Assembly (NCBI RefSeq): GCF_000010345.1 | Contig: NC_009663.1 | Span: forward strand, 372,001-436,000 | Direction: 5' to 3' | From: Sulfurovum sp. NBC37-1 | Lineage (GTDB): Bacteria > Campylobacterota > Campylobacteria > Campylobacterales > Sulfurovaceae | DNA length: 64,000 nucleotides | In this document: one piece after another, positions 42,483-51,417 of the stretch | Numbering within the stretch: the first letter of the stretch is position 1 | Layout of the letters: every line of letters starts with the position of its first letter | The notes under the pieces: generated by a model | The model's input: the letters and a program-made list of their open reading frames with translations, nothing else | What the model was told of the DNA's origin: nothing | The model's database searches: none | Translations under genes and position numbers: made by a program

Positions 42483-43082
42483 ATGGAAATGCCGGAAATA
42501 CACGTAGAAGAGCTCAAAAAAGATCCTGAGTTTCTTGCCAATATCAAACGTTTGGAAGAGGAGTGCAAAGCAGAAGAGAGCATTGCCAAAGGGTATCAGT
42601 TACTCGATGCACAGCTTGTCATCGAAGCGGATGAAGATGAGATCAATGAGATCTTTACCTATATTGTCAACACCGCTTTTGACAAGCTTTCCCAATATCT
42701 GGTTGAACACAGATCTTTCGACATGAACGATGAAGAAGAGAAGGCTATTGCCAGAGCGATCTATGAACATGCCATTCAGCGTTACAGCGAGAATGACCAG
42801 AAGGCAGCCAAAGAGATGTTCCTTGTGCTGCATCATACCATAGACCACCCGGGACTCAAAGATGCCATGATGATCCATGCAGCAGCCGTGATGTCGGGAA
42901 TGGGCTTCGATGACTTCATAGACAACCTGGTGGATGTGGGTGACATTGACCCCAACGATCCGCTGGCGCTTTTCATCCAGAGTTTCGTGCAGCCAAACGA
43001 CATTCTTCTGACGATGTATGCCAAGTATGTCGCGCAGGGGAAAGAGGAATTGAAAGTGCTTGAAAAAGATCAGAACGCGTAG
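42483..43082 (+). CDS. Conserved hypothetical protein upstream of murC
   Basis: 199 residues, acidic, predicted all-helical and soluble, without Cys or motif. Its C-terminal part contains GMGFDDFIDNLVDVGDIDPN. It lies between the aminotransferase gene and murC on the same strand, with ATAAAAATG start context. H. pylori also has a conserved hypothetical gene beside murC, but I could not confirm that they correspond. Function unknown. Confidence 0.75.
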   Translation: MEMPEIHVEELKKDPEFLANIKRLEEECKAEESIAKGYQLLDAQLVIEADEDEINEIFTYIVNTAFDKLSQYLVEHRSFDMNDEEEKAIARAIYEHAIQRYSENDQKAAKEMFLVLHHTIDHPGLKDAMMIHAAAVMSGMGFDDFIDNLVDVGDIDPNDPLALFIQSFVQPNDILLTMYAKYVAQGKEELKVLEKDQNA

Positions 43083-43126
43083 GATGCTGTATCTCCACAG
43101 TAGCAAATAAGAATAGAAGGACTAGG

Positions 43127-44440
43127 ATGAAAATACACTTTATAGGCATAGGCGGTATCGGTCTTTCTGCACTGGCAAAATTCCTATACAATGACGGACA
43201 TAAGATCTCCGGATCAGATATCAGACAGACTGAGATTACCAATGATCTTGCAATGAATTTCGATGCGAAGATCACTATTCCTCATTATGCAGATGCTGTA
43301 GAAGGGGCAGACAGGGTCATTTACTCTGCAGCGGTACGTCCGAACAATCCGGAATACCAAAGAGCCAAAGAGTTGGGAATAGAACTGCTTTCCCGTAAAG
43401 AGGCACTGAAGTTCATTCTGGATGACAAAGAGGTCTATGCCGTAGGCGGTGCGCATGGGAAAAGTACCACATCCTCTATGCTGGCATCGCTCATCCCGGA
43501 GTCCAATGCCCTCATAGGAGCGATCTCAAAAGAGTTCGGTTCCAACGTGCGCAACTTCCCCAACGACAAAGTGGTCTTTGAGGCAGACGAGAGTGACGAG
43601 AGCTTTCTGAACTCCAATCCGACTTTGGCTATCGTAACCAATGTGGAACCGGAGCATATGGAGTATTACGAGTATGATGAAGAGCGTTTTTACAATGCCT
43701 ATAAAAATTTCCTCTCATTGGCAAAAACACGTATCATCAATGCCGAAGATGAATTTCTTGCTTCACTCGATATGGAGAGTATCAAGCTTTATCCTTCCAG
43801 AGATATCAGCAACATAGAGTTTGTACTGGTCAACGGTGAGCCGCATACACGATTTGAACTGCTGGATCTTGGAGCCTTTGAAGTCTTCGGTTTTGGGGAA
43901 CATATCGCCCTGGATGCGGCTCTGGCCATACTGGCCGCACTGGAACTTGGGGAAGAGCTCGAGCCGATCCGTACGCGTCTGCGCAATTACAAAGGGATCA
44001 AAAAACGTTTTGATATCGTACAGAACCAAGAGAGCTGTGTGGTCATCGATGATTACGGACATCACCCTACGGAGATCAAAGTGACCATGCAGTCCCTCAA
44101 GACCTATGAAGCACTGCGCGGCTTTACGCAGCTCAACGTGATCTGGCAGCCGCATAAGTATTCAAGGACCATTGACAACCTTCCTGCTTTCGTGGAATGC
44201 TTCGAGGGTGCAAATGAACTGGTCATTCTGCCTATCTGGTCTGCGGGAGAACTGGAAGTGGACATTGACCTCAAAGGGGCGTTCAGCCGTTACACACTGC
44301 TGATGGCGGACTCAGTGACAAAAGAGGACGGCATTGTCAAAGTTTTCAAGGATGGTTATATTATACGGGAGTACAGTGAAGGGCTTGTAGCAACATTCGG
44401 AGCGGGAGATATCACTTATCAGATACGCGGTGAAGCGTAA
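43127..44440 (+). CDS. murC: UDP-N-acetylmuramate--L-alanine ligase
   Basis: 437 residues. N-terminal Rossmann motif KIHFIGIGGIGLSALAKFL, ATP-binding VGGAHGKSTTSSMLAS near 106-121, EADESDESFL, and HHPTEIK in the C-terminal domain. It adds L-Ala to UDP-MurNAc, the first peptide-forming step of peptidoglycan in the cytoplasm. AAGGACTAGG upstream. Convergent with adk. Confidence 0.96.
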   Translation: MKIHFIGIGGIGLSALAKFLYNDGHKISGSDIRQTEITNDLAMNFDAKITIPHYADAVEGADRVIYSAAVRPNNPEYQRAKELGIELLSRKEALKFILDDKEVYAVGGAHGKSTTSSMLASLIPESNALIGAISKEFGSNVRNFPNDKVVFEADESDESFLNSNPTLAIVTNVEPEHMEYYEYDEERFYNAYKNFLSLAKTRIINAEDEFLASLDMESIKLYPSRDISNIEFVLVNGEPHTRFELLDLGAFEVFGFGEHIALDAALAILAALELGEELEPIRTRLRNYKGIKKRFDIVQNQESCVVIDDYGHHPTEIKVTMQSLKTYEALRGFTQLNVIWQPHKYSRTIDNLPAFVECFEGANELVILPIWSAGELEVDIDLKGAFSRYTLLMADSVTKEDGIVKVFKDGYIIREYSEGLVATFGAGDITYQIRGEA

Positions 44441-44449
44441 AACAATAGA

Positions 44450-44472
44450 GCGTGACCTTTGACAGGCCACGC
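44450..44472. terminator. Convergent hairpin between murC and adk
   Basis: GCGTG...CACGC outer stem with CCT/AGG continuation around one mismatch, in the 43-base gap between convergent genes. No strong T run on either side; probable shared end of both transcripts. Confidence 0.4.
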
Positions 44473-44483
44473 AATAACAGGGC

Positions 44484-45038
44484 TTAGATCTTATCCTGGA
44501 TGATCACTTCGATCTGCCTGAAGGTCTCGTCAAGCGGAGCTTCTGCGTCAACAACTTTGAGAAGGTCATGTTCTTTATAGTATTTTTCTACTTCGGCAAT
44601 GGTTTCTTTGTATGCCTGCAGTTCATTTTCATATATCTCTTCAGAACCGGTAAATCTTTCTTTTCCTGCAATGTCACTTACTGAGAGTTCGATCACATTG
44701 ACGAGTTCGATATCTTTGTGGGAAAAGAGTACGTCGCCGAACAGTTTGACCTGTCTCTCTTTTCTCGGGAACCCGTCTATGACTACTACATCGGTCGGTG
44801 CCGCTTTGATGGCATCAAGTACGACATCGATGATGATGGTGGAAGGTACGAGATGACCTTTATAGAAATAGTCACTGATGATCCTCCCGACAGCTGAACC
44901 ACTCTGGGTCTCTTTTTTCAACAGTTCACCTGTAGAATAACTTGTGATCTTTTCAGGGTATTTCTGGGCAAGCAGTTCTGCTTGAGTTGATTTTCCTGCT
45001 CCGGGTGCACCGATGATCAATATAAGTTTTTTTGGCAT
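44484..45038 (-). CDS. adk: Adenylate kinase
   Basis: 184 residues from ATG 45038 (an upstream open frame to 45209 is AT-rich non-coding leader). P-loop IIGAPGAGKSTQAELLAQ at 8-25, SYSTGELLKKE, and VIDGFPRKERQ. It is a short-lid adenylate kinase without a zinc finger, as in Campylobacter. It balances ATP, ADP and AMP. AAGGAGAA precedes the ATG. Confidence 0.93.
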   Translation of the reverse strand: MPKKLILIIGAPGAGKSTQAELLAQKYPEKITSYSTGELLKKETQSGSAVGRIISDYFYKGHLVPSTIIIDVVLDAIKAAPTDVVVIDGFPRKERQVKLFGDVLFSHKDIELVNVIELSVSDIAGKERFTGSEEIYENELQAYKETIAEVEKYYKEHDLLKVVDAEAPLDETFRQIEVIIQDKI

Positions 45039-45181
45039 AAATTCTCCTTTGTATTGCGATATTATATCAAATTGTAGGGTTAAAAGGGGCTTATTATCAG
45101 GAGAAAAGAATAAAAAGAAAAAAATAGATGCTAAAGCATATTTTATCGATTTTTTTAACGTATCGATATCTATTGTTTTGA

Positions 45182-45187
45182 TATAAT
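45182..45187 (+). promoter_or_regulatory. -10 box of frdCAB
   Basis: A perfect TATAAT 31 bases before the frdC ATG, within TTTGATATAATATAAAC; no clear -35 box, as is normal here. The divergent adk promoter must lie in the same 179-base gap. Confidence 0.5.
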
Positions 45188-45217
45188 ATAAACTATTATT
45201 GCATACCAAGGAAAATC

Positions 45218-45976
45218 ATGTTGAACCGGGAATATACTACGGAACTCCTCACGGGGAAGGACAGTACAAAACGCAAAAGCAGGATGCCTGCAAGGATCGA
45301 TTTCCTGCAAAGTGTTTCAGGGCTTTTTTTGGCGCTCTTCATTATGTTCCATCTTCTGTTCGAGTCCTCTATCCTTCTGGGAAAGGAAGCGATGTACAGA
45401 CTTACTAAACTCTTCGAAGGAGAGCCCTTTATCGAGGGGGGAGAACCGTTGATTATCTCTGCACTGGCAGTGATCATCTTTACACTTTTTGTCGTACATG
45501 CGGGTGTAGCGTTGCGCAAGTTTCCCTCTTCTTACCATGAGTATCGCCGTTACATAGAACACAAAGCGCTACTGAAGCATAATGATACGAATCTCTGGTA
45601 TGTGCAGATCACTACAGGGTTCATCATGTTCTTTCTTGGCTCCATCCATCTCTATATGATAATGACACAGCCGGAAAATATCGGGCCCTATGCTTCGTCG
45701 GACAGAATTTACAGCGATCTGATGTGGCCGATGTATCTGGTGTTGCTGATCTCGGTCGTGCTGCACGGGGGTATCGGTATGTACCGCCTGATCATAAAAT
45801 GGGGCTGGTTCGACGGAACGGACCCGAGAACCAACAGGAAAAGAAGCAGGGTGATCATCAAAGTGCTTGTTGGCGCCTATCTCCTTCTGGGGCTGGCCTC
45901 TTTGGGCACCTATATGAAGATCGGTTACGAGCATCAGGGTGAATACGGAAAAAGATATGTGGAGCAGCAGAAATGA
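45218..45976 (+). CDS. frdC: Fumarate reductase cytochrome b subunit
   Basis: 252 residues with five membrane helices. His residues in helices ([11 protein letters not shown]... and [35 protein letters not shown]) match the four ligands of the two hemes in Wolinella FrdC. It links the membrane quinone pool to FrdAB. Gene order C-A-B is that of Wolinella and Helicobacter. The frdA start overlaps its stop by 4 bases. Confidence 0.95.
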   Translation: MLNREYTTELLTGKDSTKRKSRMPARIDFLQSVSGLFLALFIMFHLLFESSILLGKEAMYRLTKLFEGEPFIEGGEPLIISALAVIIFTLFVVHAGVALRKFPSSYHEYRRYIEHKALLKHNDTNLWYVQITTGFIMFFLGSIHLYMIMTQPENIGPYASSDRIYSDLMWPMYLVLLISVVLHGGIGMYRLIIKWGWFDGTDPRTNRKRSRVIIKVLVGAYLLLGLASLGTYMKIGYEHQGEYGKRYVEQQK

Positions 45977-47958
45977 AAATAATATATACCGATGCATTGA
46001 TCGTAGGCGGAGGCTTGGCAGGACTGCGTTCCGCTATTGCCGCGAGGGACAAGGGGCTTGATACCATCGTGCTGAGTATGGTGCCGGTGAAACGTTCCCA
46101 CTCGGTAGCGGCACAGGGTGGCATGCAGGCGAGTCTCGCCAACTCTGTCAAGGGGGAAGGGGACAATGAAGATGTCCACTTTGCCGACACTGTCAAGGGA
46201 AGCGACTGGGGATGTGACCAAAAGGTTGCACGTATGTTTGTGACCACTGCACCCAAAGCGATACGCGAACTGGCGGCATGGGGCGTGCCGTGGAGCCGTA
46301 TAGGCAAGGGTGGCCATACCGTGGTCATTAATGGGAAAAAAGAGACGATCATGGAGAGGGAAGAGGCGTACGGCCTTATCAATGCGCGGGATTTCGGCGG
46401 AACGAAAAAGTGGCGTACCTGTTACACGTCCGATGCTACAGGGCATACGATGCTCTATGCCGTGGCGAACGAAGCGCTGAAGCGTGATGTAACCATCCAC
46501 GATAAAAAGGAAGCGATCTCGATCATTCATGATAAGGGTGTCTGCCACGGTGTCGTAGTACGTGACCTGATCAATGGAGAGCTGATAGCCTATGTGGCGC
46601 GCGGAACGATGATCGCCACGGGAGGATACGGACGTATCTACAAACAGTCGACCAATGCGATCATCTGCAAGGGGATTGGTACGGCCATTGCGCTTGAAAC
46701 GGGGATCGCTGAACTGGGCAACATGGAAGCGGTGCAGTTCCACCCTACACCGATCGTACCTTCGGGCATACTGCTGACAGAAGGGTGCCGCGGGGACGGT
46801 GGCGTGCTGCGTGACAAGGATGGGTACCGTTTTATGCCCGACTACGAACCCGAAAAGAAGGAGCTTGCCTCAAGAGACGTGGTGAGCCGCCGGATGATAG
46901 AGCATATCAGAAAAGGCAAAGGGGTCAAATCACCGTATGGCGATCATCTGTGGCTTGACATCTCCATCCTGGGACGTGAACACATAGAGAAGAACCTGCG
47001 TGATGTCCAGGATATCGCCATCAGTTTTAACGGCATAGACCCGGCGGATGAAGGTGAGAAGGGCTGGATGCCGGTACTGCCGATGCAGCACTACTCCATG
47101 GGAGGTATCCGGGTCCAGCCCAGTGGGGAAAGTACGACTATGAAAGGGCTTTTCTGTGCGGGAGAAGCGGCCTGCTGGGACTTGCATGGTTTTAACAGAC
47201 TGGGCGGGAACTCGGTCAGTGAAGCGGTGGTCTCGGGTATGATCGTAGGCGAGTATTTTGCACAGTATTGCGAAGAGACCCATCTCAACACCAACACTTC
47301 CGTGATCGAGGAGCATCTCCAGAAACAGGTGGATTACCTCAAGGAGATACTGGAAAGGGACGGCGGACTGAATATATTCGATATCAAGGATGAGATGCGT
47401 ACCATCATGCAGGATAAAGTAGGAATATTCAGGAACGGTGACGACCTGCTCGATGCGGTGCACCAGCTTGAAGAGCTGCTCAAAAAGACCAAAGAGATCA
47501 CGGTTGAGTCCAAAAGCATGGGGAACAACCCCGGGCTCAATGAGGTTTACCGGGTCACCAAAATGCTCAAGCTGGCCCTCTGTGTGGCCAAAGGTGCCCT
47601 GCAGCGTACCGAGAGCCGTGGTGCGCACTACCGGGAAGATTTCCCCAAGCGAGACGATATGCACTGGCTCAAGCGTACCATCACTACCTGGCCGAATGAA
47701 GAGGATACACTCCCGACCATACACTATGAAGAGATCGATATCATGGAGATGGAGATGCCGCCGGCTTTCAGGGGGTACGGAAGGAAAGATTCTCTTATCG
47801 AAAATCCTTTGAGCGCACAGAGAGAAGCGGAGATCGAAGCGATCAAAAAAACACTCGATACAGTCGACCGTTTCACCGTTCAGGAAGCACTGCTCGATTA
47901 TGAACTGCCGGGGAACCTGAAACATAAAAATGAAAGAGTAGGAGTAGGCTATGCCTGA
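45973..47958 (+). CDS. frdA: Fumarate reductase flavoprotein subunit
   Basis: 661 residues. FAD-binding [20 protein letters not shown] at the N-terminus, covalent-FAD His in [15 protein letters not shown], active-site residues around [19 protein letters not shown], and [13 protein letters not shown] near 375. It reduces fumarate to succinate in anaerobic respiration, or works in reverse; relatives with a reductive TCA cycle need it for carbon fixation. Overlaps both frdC and frdB. Confidence 0.97.
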   Translation: MKIIYTDALIVGGGLAGLRSAIAARDKGLDTIVLSMVPVKRSHSVAAQGGMQASLANSVKGEGDNEDVHFADTVKGSDWGCDQKVARMFVTTAPKAIRELAAWGVPWSRIGKGGHTVVINGKKETIMEREEAYGLINARDFGGTKKWRTCYTSDATGHTMLYAVANEALKRDVTIHDKKEAISIIHDKGVCHGVVVRDLINGELIAYVARGTMIATGGYGRIYKQSTNAIICKGIGTAIALETGIAELGNMEAVQFHPTPIVPSGILLTEGCRGDGGVLRDKDGYRFMPDYEPEKKELASRDVVSRRMIEHIRKGKGVKSPYGDHLWLDISILGREHIEKNLRDVQDIAISFNGIDPADEGEKGWMPVLPMQHYSMGGIRVQPSGESTTMKGLFCAGEAACWDLHGFNRLGGNSVSEAVVSGMIVGEYFAQYCEETHLNTNTSVIEEHLQKQVDYLKEILERDGGLNIFDIKDEMRTIMQDKVGIFRNGDDLLDAVHQLEELLKKTKEITVESKSMGNNPGLNEVYRVTKMLKLALCVAKGALQRTESRGAHYREDFPKRDDMHWLKRTITTWPNEEDTLPTIHYEEIDIMEMEMPPAFRGYGRKDSLIENPLSAQREAEIEAIKKTLDTVDRFTVQEALLDYELPGNLKHKNERVGVGYA

Positions 47959-48685
47959 GAATGAAAATTACAGAGAGATAGAGATCACCGTTTTCCGGTA
48001 TAATCCTCAGGACAAGGATTCCAAACCGGAGTACCAGACCTATACGCTGACCGAAACACCGGGTATGACGCTCTATATCGCCCTGATACAGATATGGTCG
48101 AAGATGGACCATGACCTCAGTTTTGACTTTGTCTGTCGCGCGGGGATCTGCGGAAGCTGCTCCATGGTGGTCAACGGAAAGCCCAGGCTGGCATGCAAGA
48201 CACGTACAAATGAATTCGAGGATGGAAAGATTACCCTGCTGCCTCTGCCGGTCTTCAAGCATATTAAAGATCTCTCGGTCGATACGGGTAACTGGATGAA
48301 CGATATGAGCGTGAAGGTGGAAAGCTGGATCCATACGCAGGAAGAGACGGACCTTTCACGCATCGAGAAGCCGGTCGATCCCGAAGTGGCTGATGAGGTC
48401 TTCGAACTTGACCGCTGCATCGAGTGCGGTATCTGCCTGGCGAGCTGTTCGACGAAAGTGATGCGTGAGGACTTCCTCGGTGCAGTAGGCCTGAACCGTA
48501 CGGCACGTTTTCTGCTCGACCCGCATGACCAGCGAACCGATGCGGACTTCTATGAACTGGTGGGGGACGAGAATGGCGTGTTCGGCTGTATGAGCCTCAT
48601 GGGCTGTGAAGACCACTGTCCGAAAAACCTTCCTCTCCAGACCAAGATCGCCTACATGCGTCGTAAAATGGTCAAGGTCAAGTAA
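47951..48685 (+). CDS. frdB: Fumarate reductase iron-sulfur subunit
   Basis: 244 residues. [2Fe-2S] site [15 protein letters not shown] near 57-71 with a later Cys (LACKTRTN), then [15 protein letters not shown] and [14 protein letters not shown] for the [4Fe-4S] and [3Fe-4S] clusters. It passes electrons from FrdC to FrdA. Overlaps frdA by 8 bases. Last gene of frdCAB; convergent dgkA ends 3 bases on. Confidence 0.97.
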   Translation: MPENENYREIEITVFRYNPQDKDSKPEYQTYTLTETPGMTLYIALIQIWSKMDHDLSFDFVCRAGICGSCSMVVNGKPRLACKTRTNEFEDGKITLLPLPVFKHIKDLSVDTGNWMNDMSVKVESWIHTQEETDLSRIEKPVDPEVADEVFELDRCIECGICLASCSTKVMREDFLGAVGLNRTARFLLDPHDQRTDADFYELVGDENGVFGCMSLMGCEDHCPKNLPLQTKIAYMRRKMVKVK

Positions 48686-48688
48686 CGT

Positions 48689-49078
48689 TTAGAGCGATAT
48701 TCTGAAAAAAAGCTCGTAGGCTTCCACGGCAAGGACGATGAGCCAGGCGACGATCATAATGGTCGTAGCGGCCGCGGAAACATCTTTGATGATCTTTATT
48801 TTCGGGTCGAATTCACTTTGCATATAGTCGCAGAGCGCTTCAATGGCCGTGTTGAAAAGTTCGGCTGAAACCATCATGGCCGTGGCCAAAATGATGACGG
48901 AAGTATCTATCCACTGGTGCAGAAAAAGGCTCGGAACGATCACAAAAACAGAGAGAATGATCTTATAGCTTACCGCTGTATCCGCCATGGCAAAACGTAG
49001 TCCGGAGAGGATCACTTTGAGTTTCCGTACAGGGTGGTAGCCGTCTTTCAGGCTTTTATGGAACTTGTTTTTTATCAT
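48689..49078 (-). CDS. dgkA: Diacylglycerol kinase
   Basis: 129 residues with three membrane helices and the DgkA signature in SAELFNTAIEALCDYMQSEF (Glu, Asn and Glu active site). N-terminal KNKFHKSLKDGYHPVRKLK precedes the first helix. It phosphorylates diacylglycerol (or undecaprenol) to recycle membrane lipids. Divergent from mutS2 with a 122-base AT-rich gap. Confidence 0.92.
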   Translation of the reverse strand: MIKNKFHKSLKDGYHPVRKLKVILSGLRFAMADTAVSYKIILSVFVIVPSLFLHQWIDTSVIILATAMMVSAELFNTAIEALCDYMQSEFDPKIKIIKDVSAAATTIMIVAWLIVLAVEAYELFFRISL

Positions 49079-49200
49079 TTCCGTCCTTTGTCAGGCAATG
49101 CTTTTTTATTCATTTAAATTACCTTGTTGCCTCTCGCTTCTTTATGCTATTATAGTATAATCCTATTAACAAAATCAGTGAAACATATGTACGGAGAACA

Positions 49201-51417
49201 ATGCAGCAGACAAACGAAAAGACCATTATACAGAAACTGGATCTTGACGGATATATCCAACAGTTCAAACAGTTTTTCGCACGTGAAAAAAACGTGGCGA
49301 TGATGGGAGATATCAATCAACATTTCCGTTATATCAAAGCGCTTTCCAATGTACAGTTCCCTGCACCCGCGCCTGTGCCTAACCTTGACAGGGAACTGAA
49401 CCTTCTGAGGAAGCAGGCTGTACTTTCCCTCGATGAAATTTATGCATTCGTTACGATGATCTCCTATTTCAATACCCTGAAGAACGTCGCATTCCCCGAA
49501 CCCGTTGTTTCATGGATACAGGGGATAGAGATCCATGAAGAGATTCTTGAGATATTGGGTTATTTTACGGAGGAGGGAGACATCAACCCCGAGCGTGACC
49601 CTGAACTTTATAAACTTGAACGGGCTATCAAGCAGAACAAGATTGACATCAAGGAGACACTCTACAAGTTGGCGCATTCCAGCAGGCTCAGAGACTATCT
49701 GGTCGATACACAGGTGCATTTCAACGGCGGGGAGGAGACATTGCTGGTACGCGGCGGTTTCAACAATGCCATCAAAGCGACGGTGGTGGCGCGGAGTTCG
49801 GCCGGTTTCTTTTACATACTCCCCCAGGGTATCTCCCATCTCAAAGAGAAAGAGTCGGCATTGCTGAGCAATAGAGAGGAGCTTATCTACCGTTACTGCA
49901 AATCGATCTCAGCCACTTTCTTTAAATGGGAGCGTTTTTTGGCCTACATCAACAAAGAGTATGACAGGGTTGACCACTACCAGGCACGCGTAATGTTCGC
50001 CAGGGCCAAAGAGTACGAGTTCATACTGCCCGGCAAACAGAAGCGTATCAAACTTCAGGATTTTGCACACCCTGCCATAGAAGATCCCGTACCCGTTACC
50101 ATCGACCTCTCCAAACAGATCATGCTGATCACCGGAGTGAATGCCGGGGGTAAAACGATGCTGCTCAAATCGATGCTTTCAGCGGTCTATATGAGCAAAT
50201 ATCTGCTGCCTTTCAAGTGTGATGCCTCCAAAACGGAAGTGGGGCACTATAAAAGTATCGAAGCGGTCATCGACGATCCGCAGTCGGTCAAGAACGACAT
50301 TTCCACCTTTGCAGGGCGTATGCAGGAGTTCGCCAAACTCTTTACCAAAGAAGATGCCATCGTGGGTGTAGATGAGATAGAACTGGGAACCGATTCCGAC
50401 GAGGCAGCAAGCCTTTTTCGTGTCATGCTCGATGAACTTCGTAAAAAAGGTATTACTTTCATCGTCACCACACACCATAAACGTTTGGCTTCCCTGATGG
50501 CAAGTGATGATGAGGTCGAACTCATCGCGGCACTCTATGACGAAGAGCGCAGGGTGCCGACCTATACTTTTCTGCAGGGAAGCATCGGGAAAAGTTATGC
50601 CTTTGAGACGGCACAGCGTTATGGTGTACCTGTGGGTATTGTGAACAGGGCAAAAAAAGTCTATGGTGAGGACAAAGAGAACCTCAATGAGCTCATAGAA
50701 CGTTCCACGTCGCTTGAACGGGAAATGCGTATGAAGATTGCAAAGGTGGACGAAGAGCTTAACGCAGTAGAAAAGCAGAAACAACGGCTGGAAGAGGAAG
50801 AAGAAAAACTGAAAGAGGCGCACAGAAAAGCGATCGCTACGCTGGAGAACCGCTACAATGCTGCCACCAAGAAAGCGCGTGAGGCACTCAAGGCCAAAGA
50901 GTCCACCGAGGGGCGAAGGCTGCTGAACATTGCCCATCAGCGCAAGGATTTCAAACAGAAAGAGATCAGGAAAGTGCAGGAGGAACCGCTCAAAGAGGGA
51001 GACAAGGTCAAGTACCGTTCCCACAAAGGCGAACTGCTCTCCATACGGGGGAAAGATGCCACGATCATCGTGGATGGACTGAAGATGCGTGTACCGCTTT
51101 CCCAGCTTAAAAGAAGAGGAGATACATCTCAGATAAAAATGCCGCAGAAACCCAAGGAGGCAAAGGTGAATGTGGAGAAAAGTGGTGCTTCGGTTTCTGT
51201 CAAACTTATCGGGATGTACGGCGATGAAGCCATCGATACTGTGGACAAATTTCTTTCCGATGCACTGGTAAACGGTTTGTCCGAAGTACAGATCATCCAC
51301 GGTACGGGCGGAGGTGTTCTCTCCAAACTGGTCACGGACTATCTCAAACGACACCCGAAGATCCAGAAATTCTACCGAATGCCGGGCAATCTGGGGATCA
51401 CGGTAGTCGAGTTGTAG
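49201..51417 (+). CDS. mutS2: Endonuclease MutS2
   Basis: 738 residues. MutS-like core and lever domains, ATPase Walker A GVNAGGKTMLLKSML near 312-326, VDEIELGTDSDEAA (Walker B), a coiled clamp (about 500-590), a KOW-like segment (EGDKVKYRSHKGELLSIRGK) and a C-terminal Smr nuclease domain with IHGTGGGVLSKLV near 700. MutS2 suppresses recombination or rescues collided ribosomes; Campylobacterota have it instead of MutS1-MutL. TATAAT near 49156. Confidence 0.95.
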   Translation: MQQTNEKTIIQKLDLDGYIQQFKQFFAREKNVAMMGDINQHFRYIKALSNVQFPAPAPVPNLDRELNLLRKQAVLSLDEIYAFVTMISYFNTLKNVAFPEPVVSWIQGIEIHEEILEILGYFTEEGDINPERDPELYKLERAIKQNKIDIKETLYKLAHSSRLRDYLVDTQVHFNGGEETLLVRGGFNNAIKATVVARSSAGFFYILPQGISHLKEKESALLSNREELIYRYCKSISATFFKWERFLAYINKEYDRVDHYQARVMFARAKEYEFILPGKQKRIKLQDFAHPAIEDPVPVTIDLSKQIMLITGVNAGGKTMLLKSMLSAVYMSKYLLPFKCDASKTEVGHYKSIEAVIDDPQSVKNDISTFAGRMQEFAKLFTKEDAIVGVDEIELGTDSDEAASLFRVMLDELRKKGITFIVTTHHKRLASLMASDDEVELIAALYDEERRVPTYTFLQGSIGKSYAFETAQRYGVPVGIVNRAKKVYGEDKENLNELIERSTSLEREMRMKIAKVDEELNAVEKQKQRLEEEEEKLKEAHRKAIATLENRYNAATKKAREALKAKESTEGRRLLNIAHQRKDFKQKEIRKVQEEPLKEGDKVKYRSHKGELLSIRGKDATIIVDGLKMRVPLSQLKRRGDTSQIKMPQKPKEAKVNVEKSGASVSVKLIGMYGDEAIDTVDKFLSDALVNGLSEVQIIHGTGGGVLSKLVTDYLKRHPKIQKFYRMPGNLGITVVEL

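Noticed and set aside
44484-45209. Longer adk reading starting at 45209
   Set aside because: The added 57 residues are AT-rich leader sequence without similarity to adenylate kinases, while ATG 45038 has AAGGAG and gives the standard N-terminus.
46930-47925. 331-codon minus-strand frame inside frdA
   Set aside because: Antisense to a highly conserved flavoprotein gene; no ribosome site and no family resemblance.
50179-51354. 391-codon minus-strand frame inside mutS2
   Set aside because: Shadow of the MutS2 ATPase, clamp and Smr regions, composition Phe/His-rich as typical for antisense frames.
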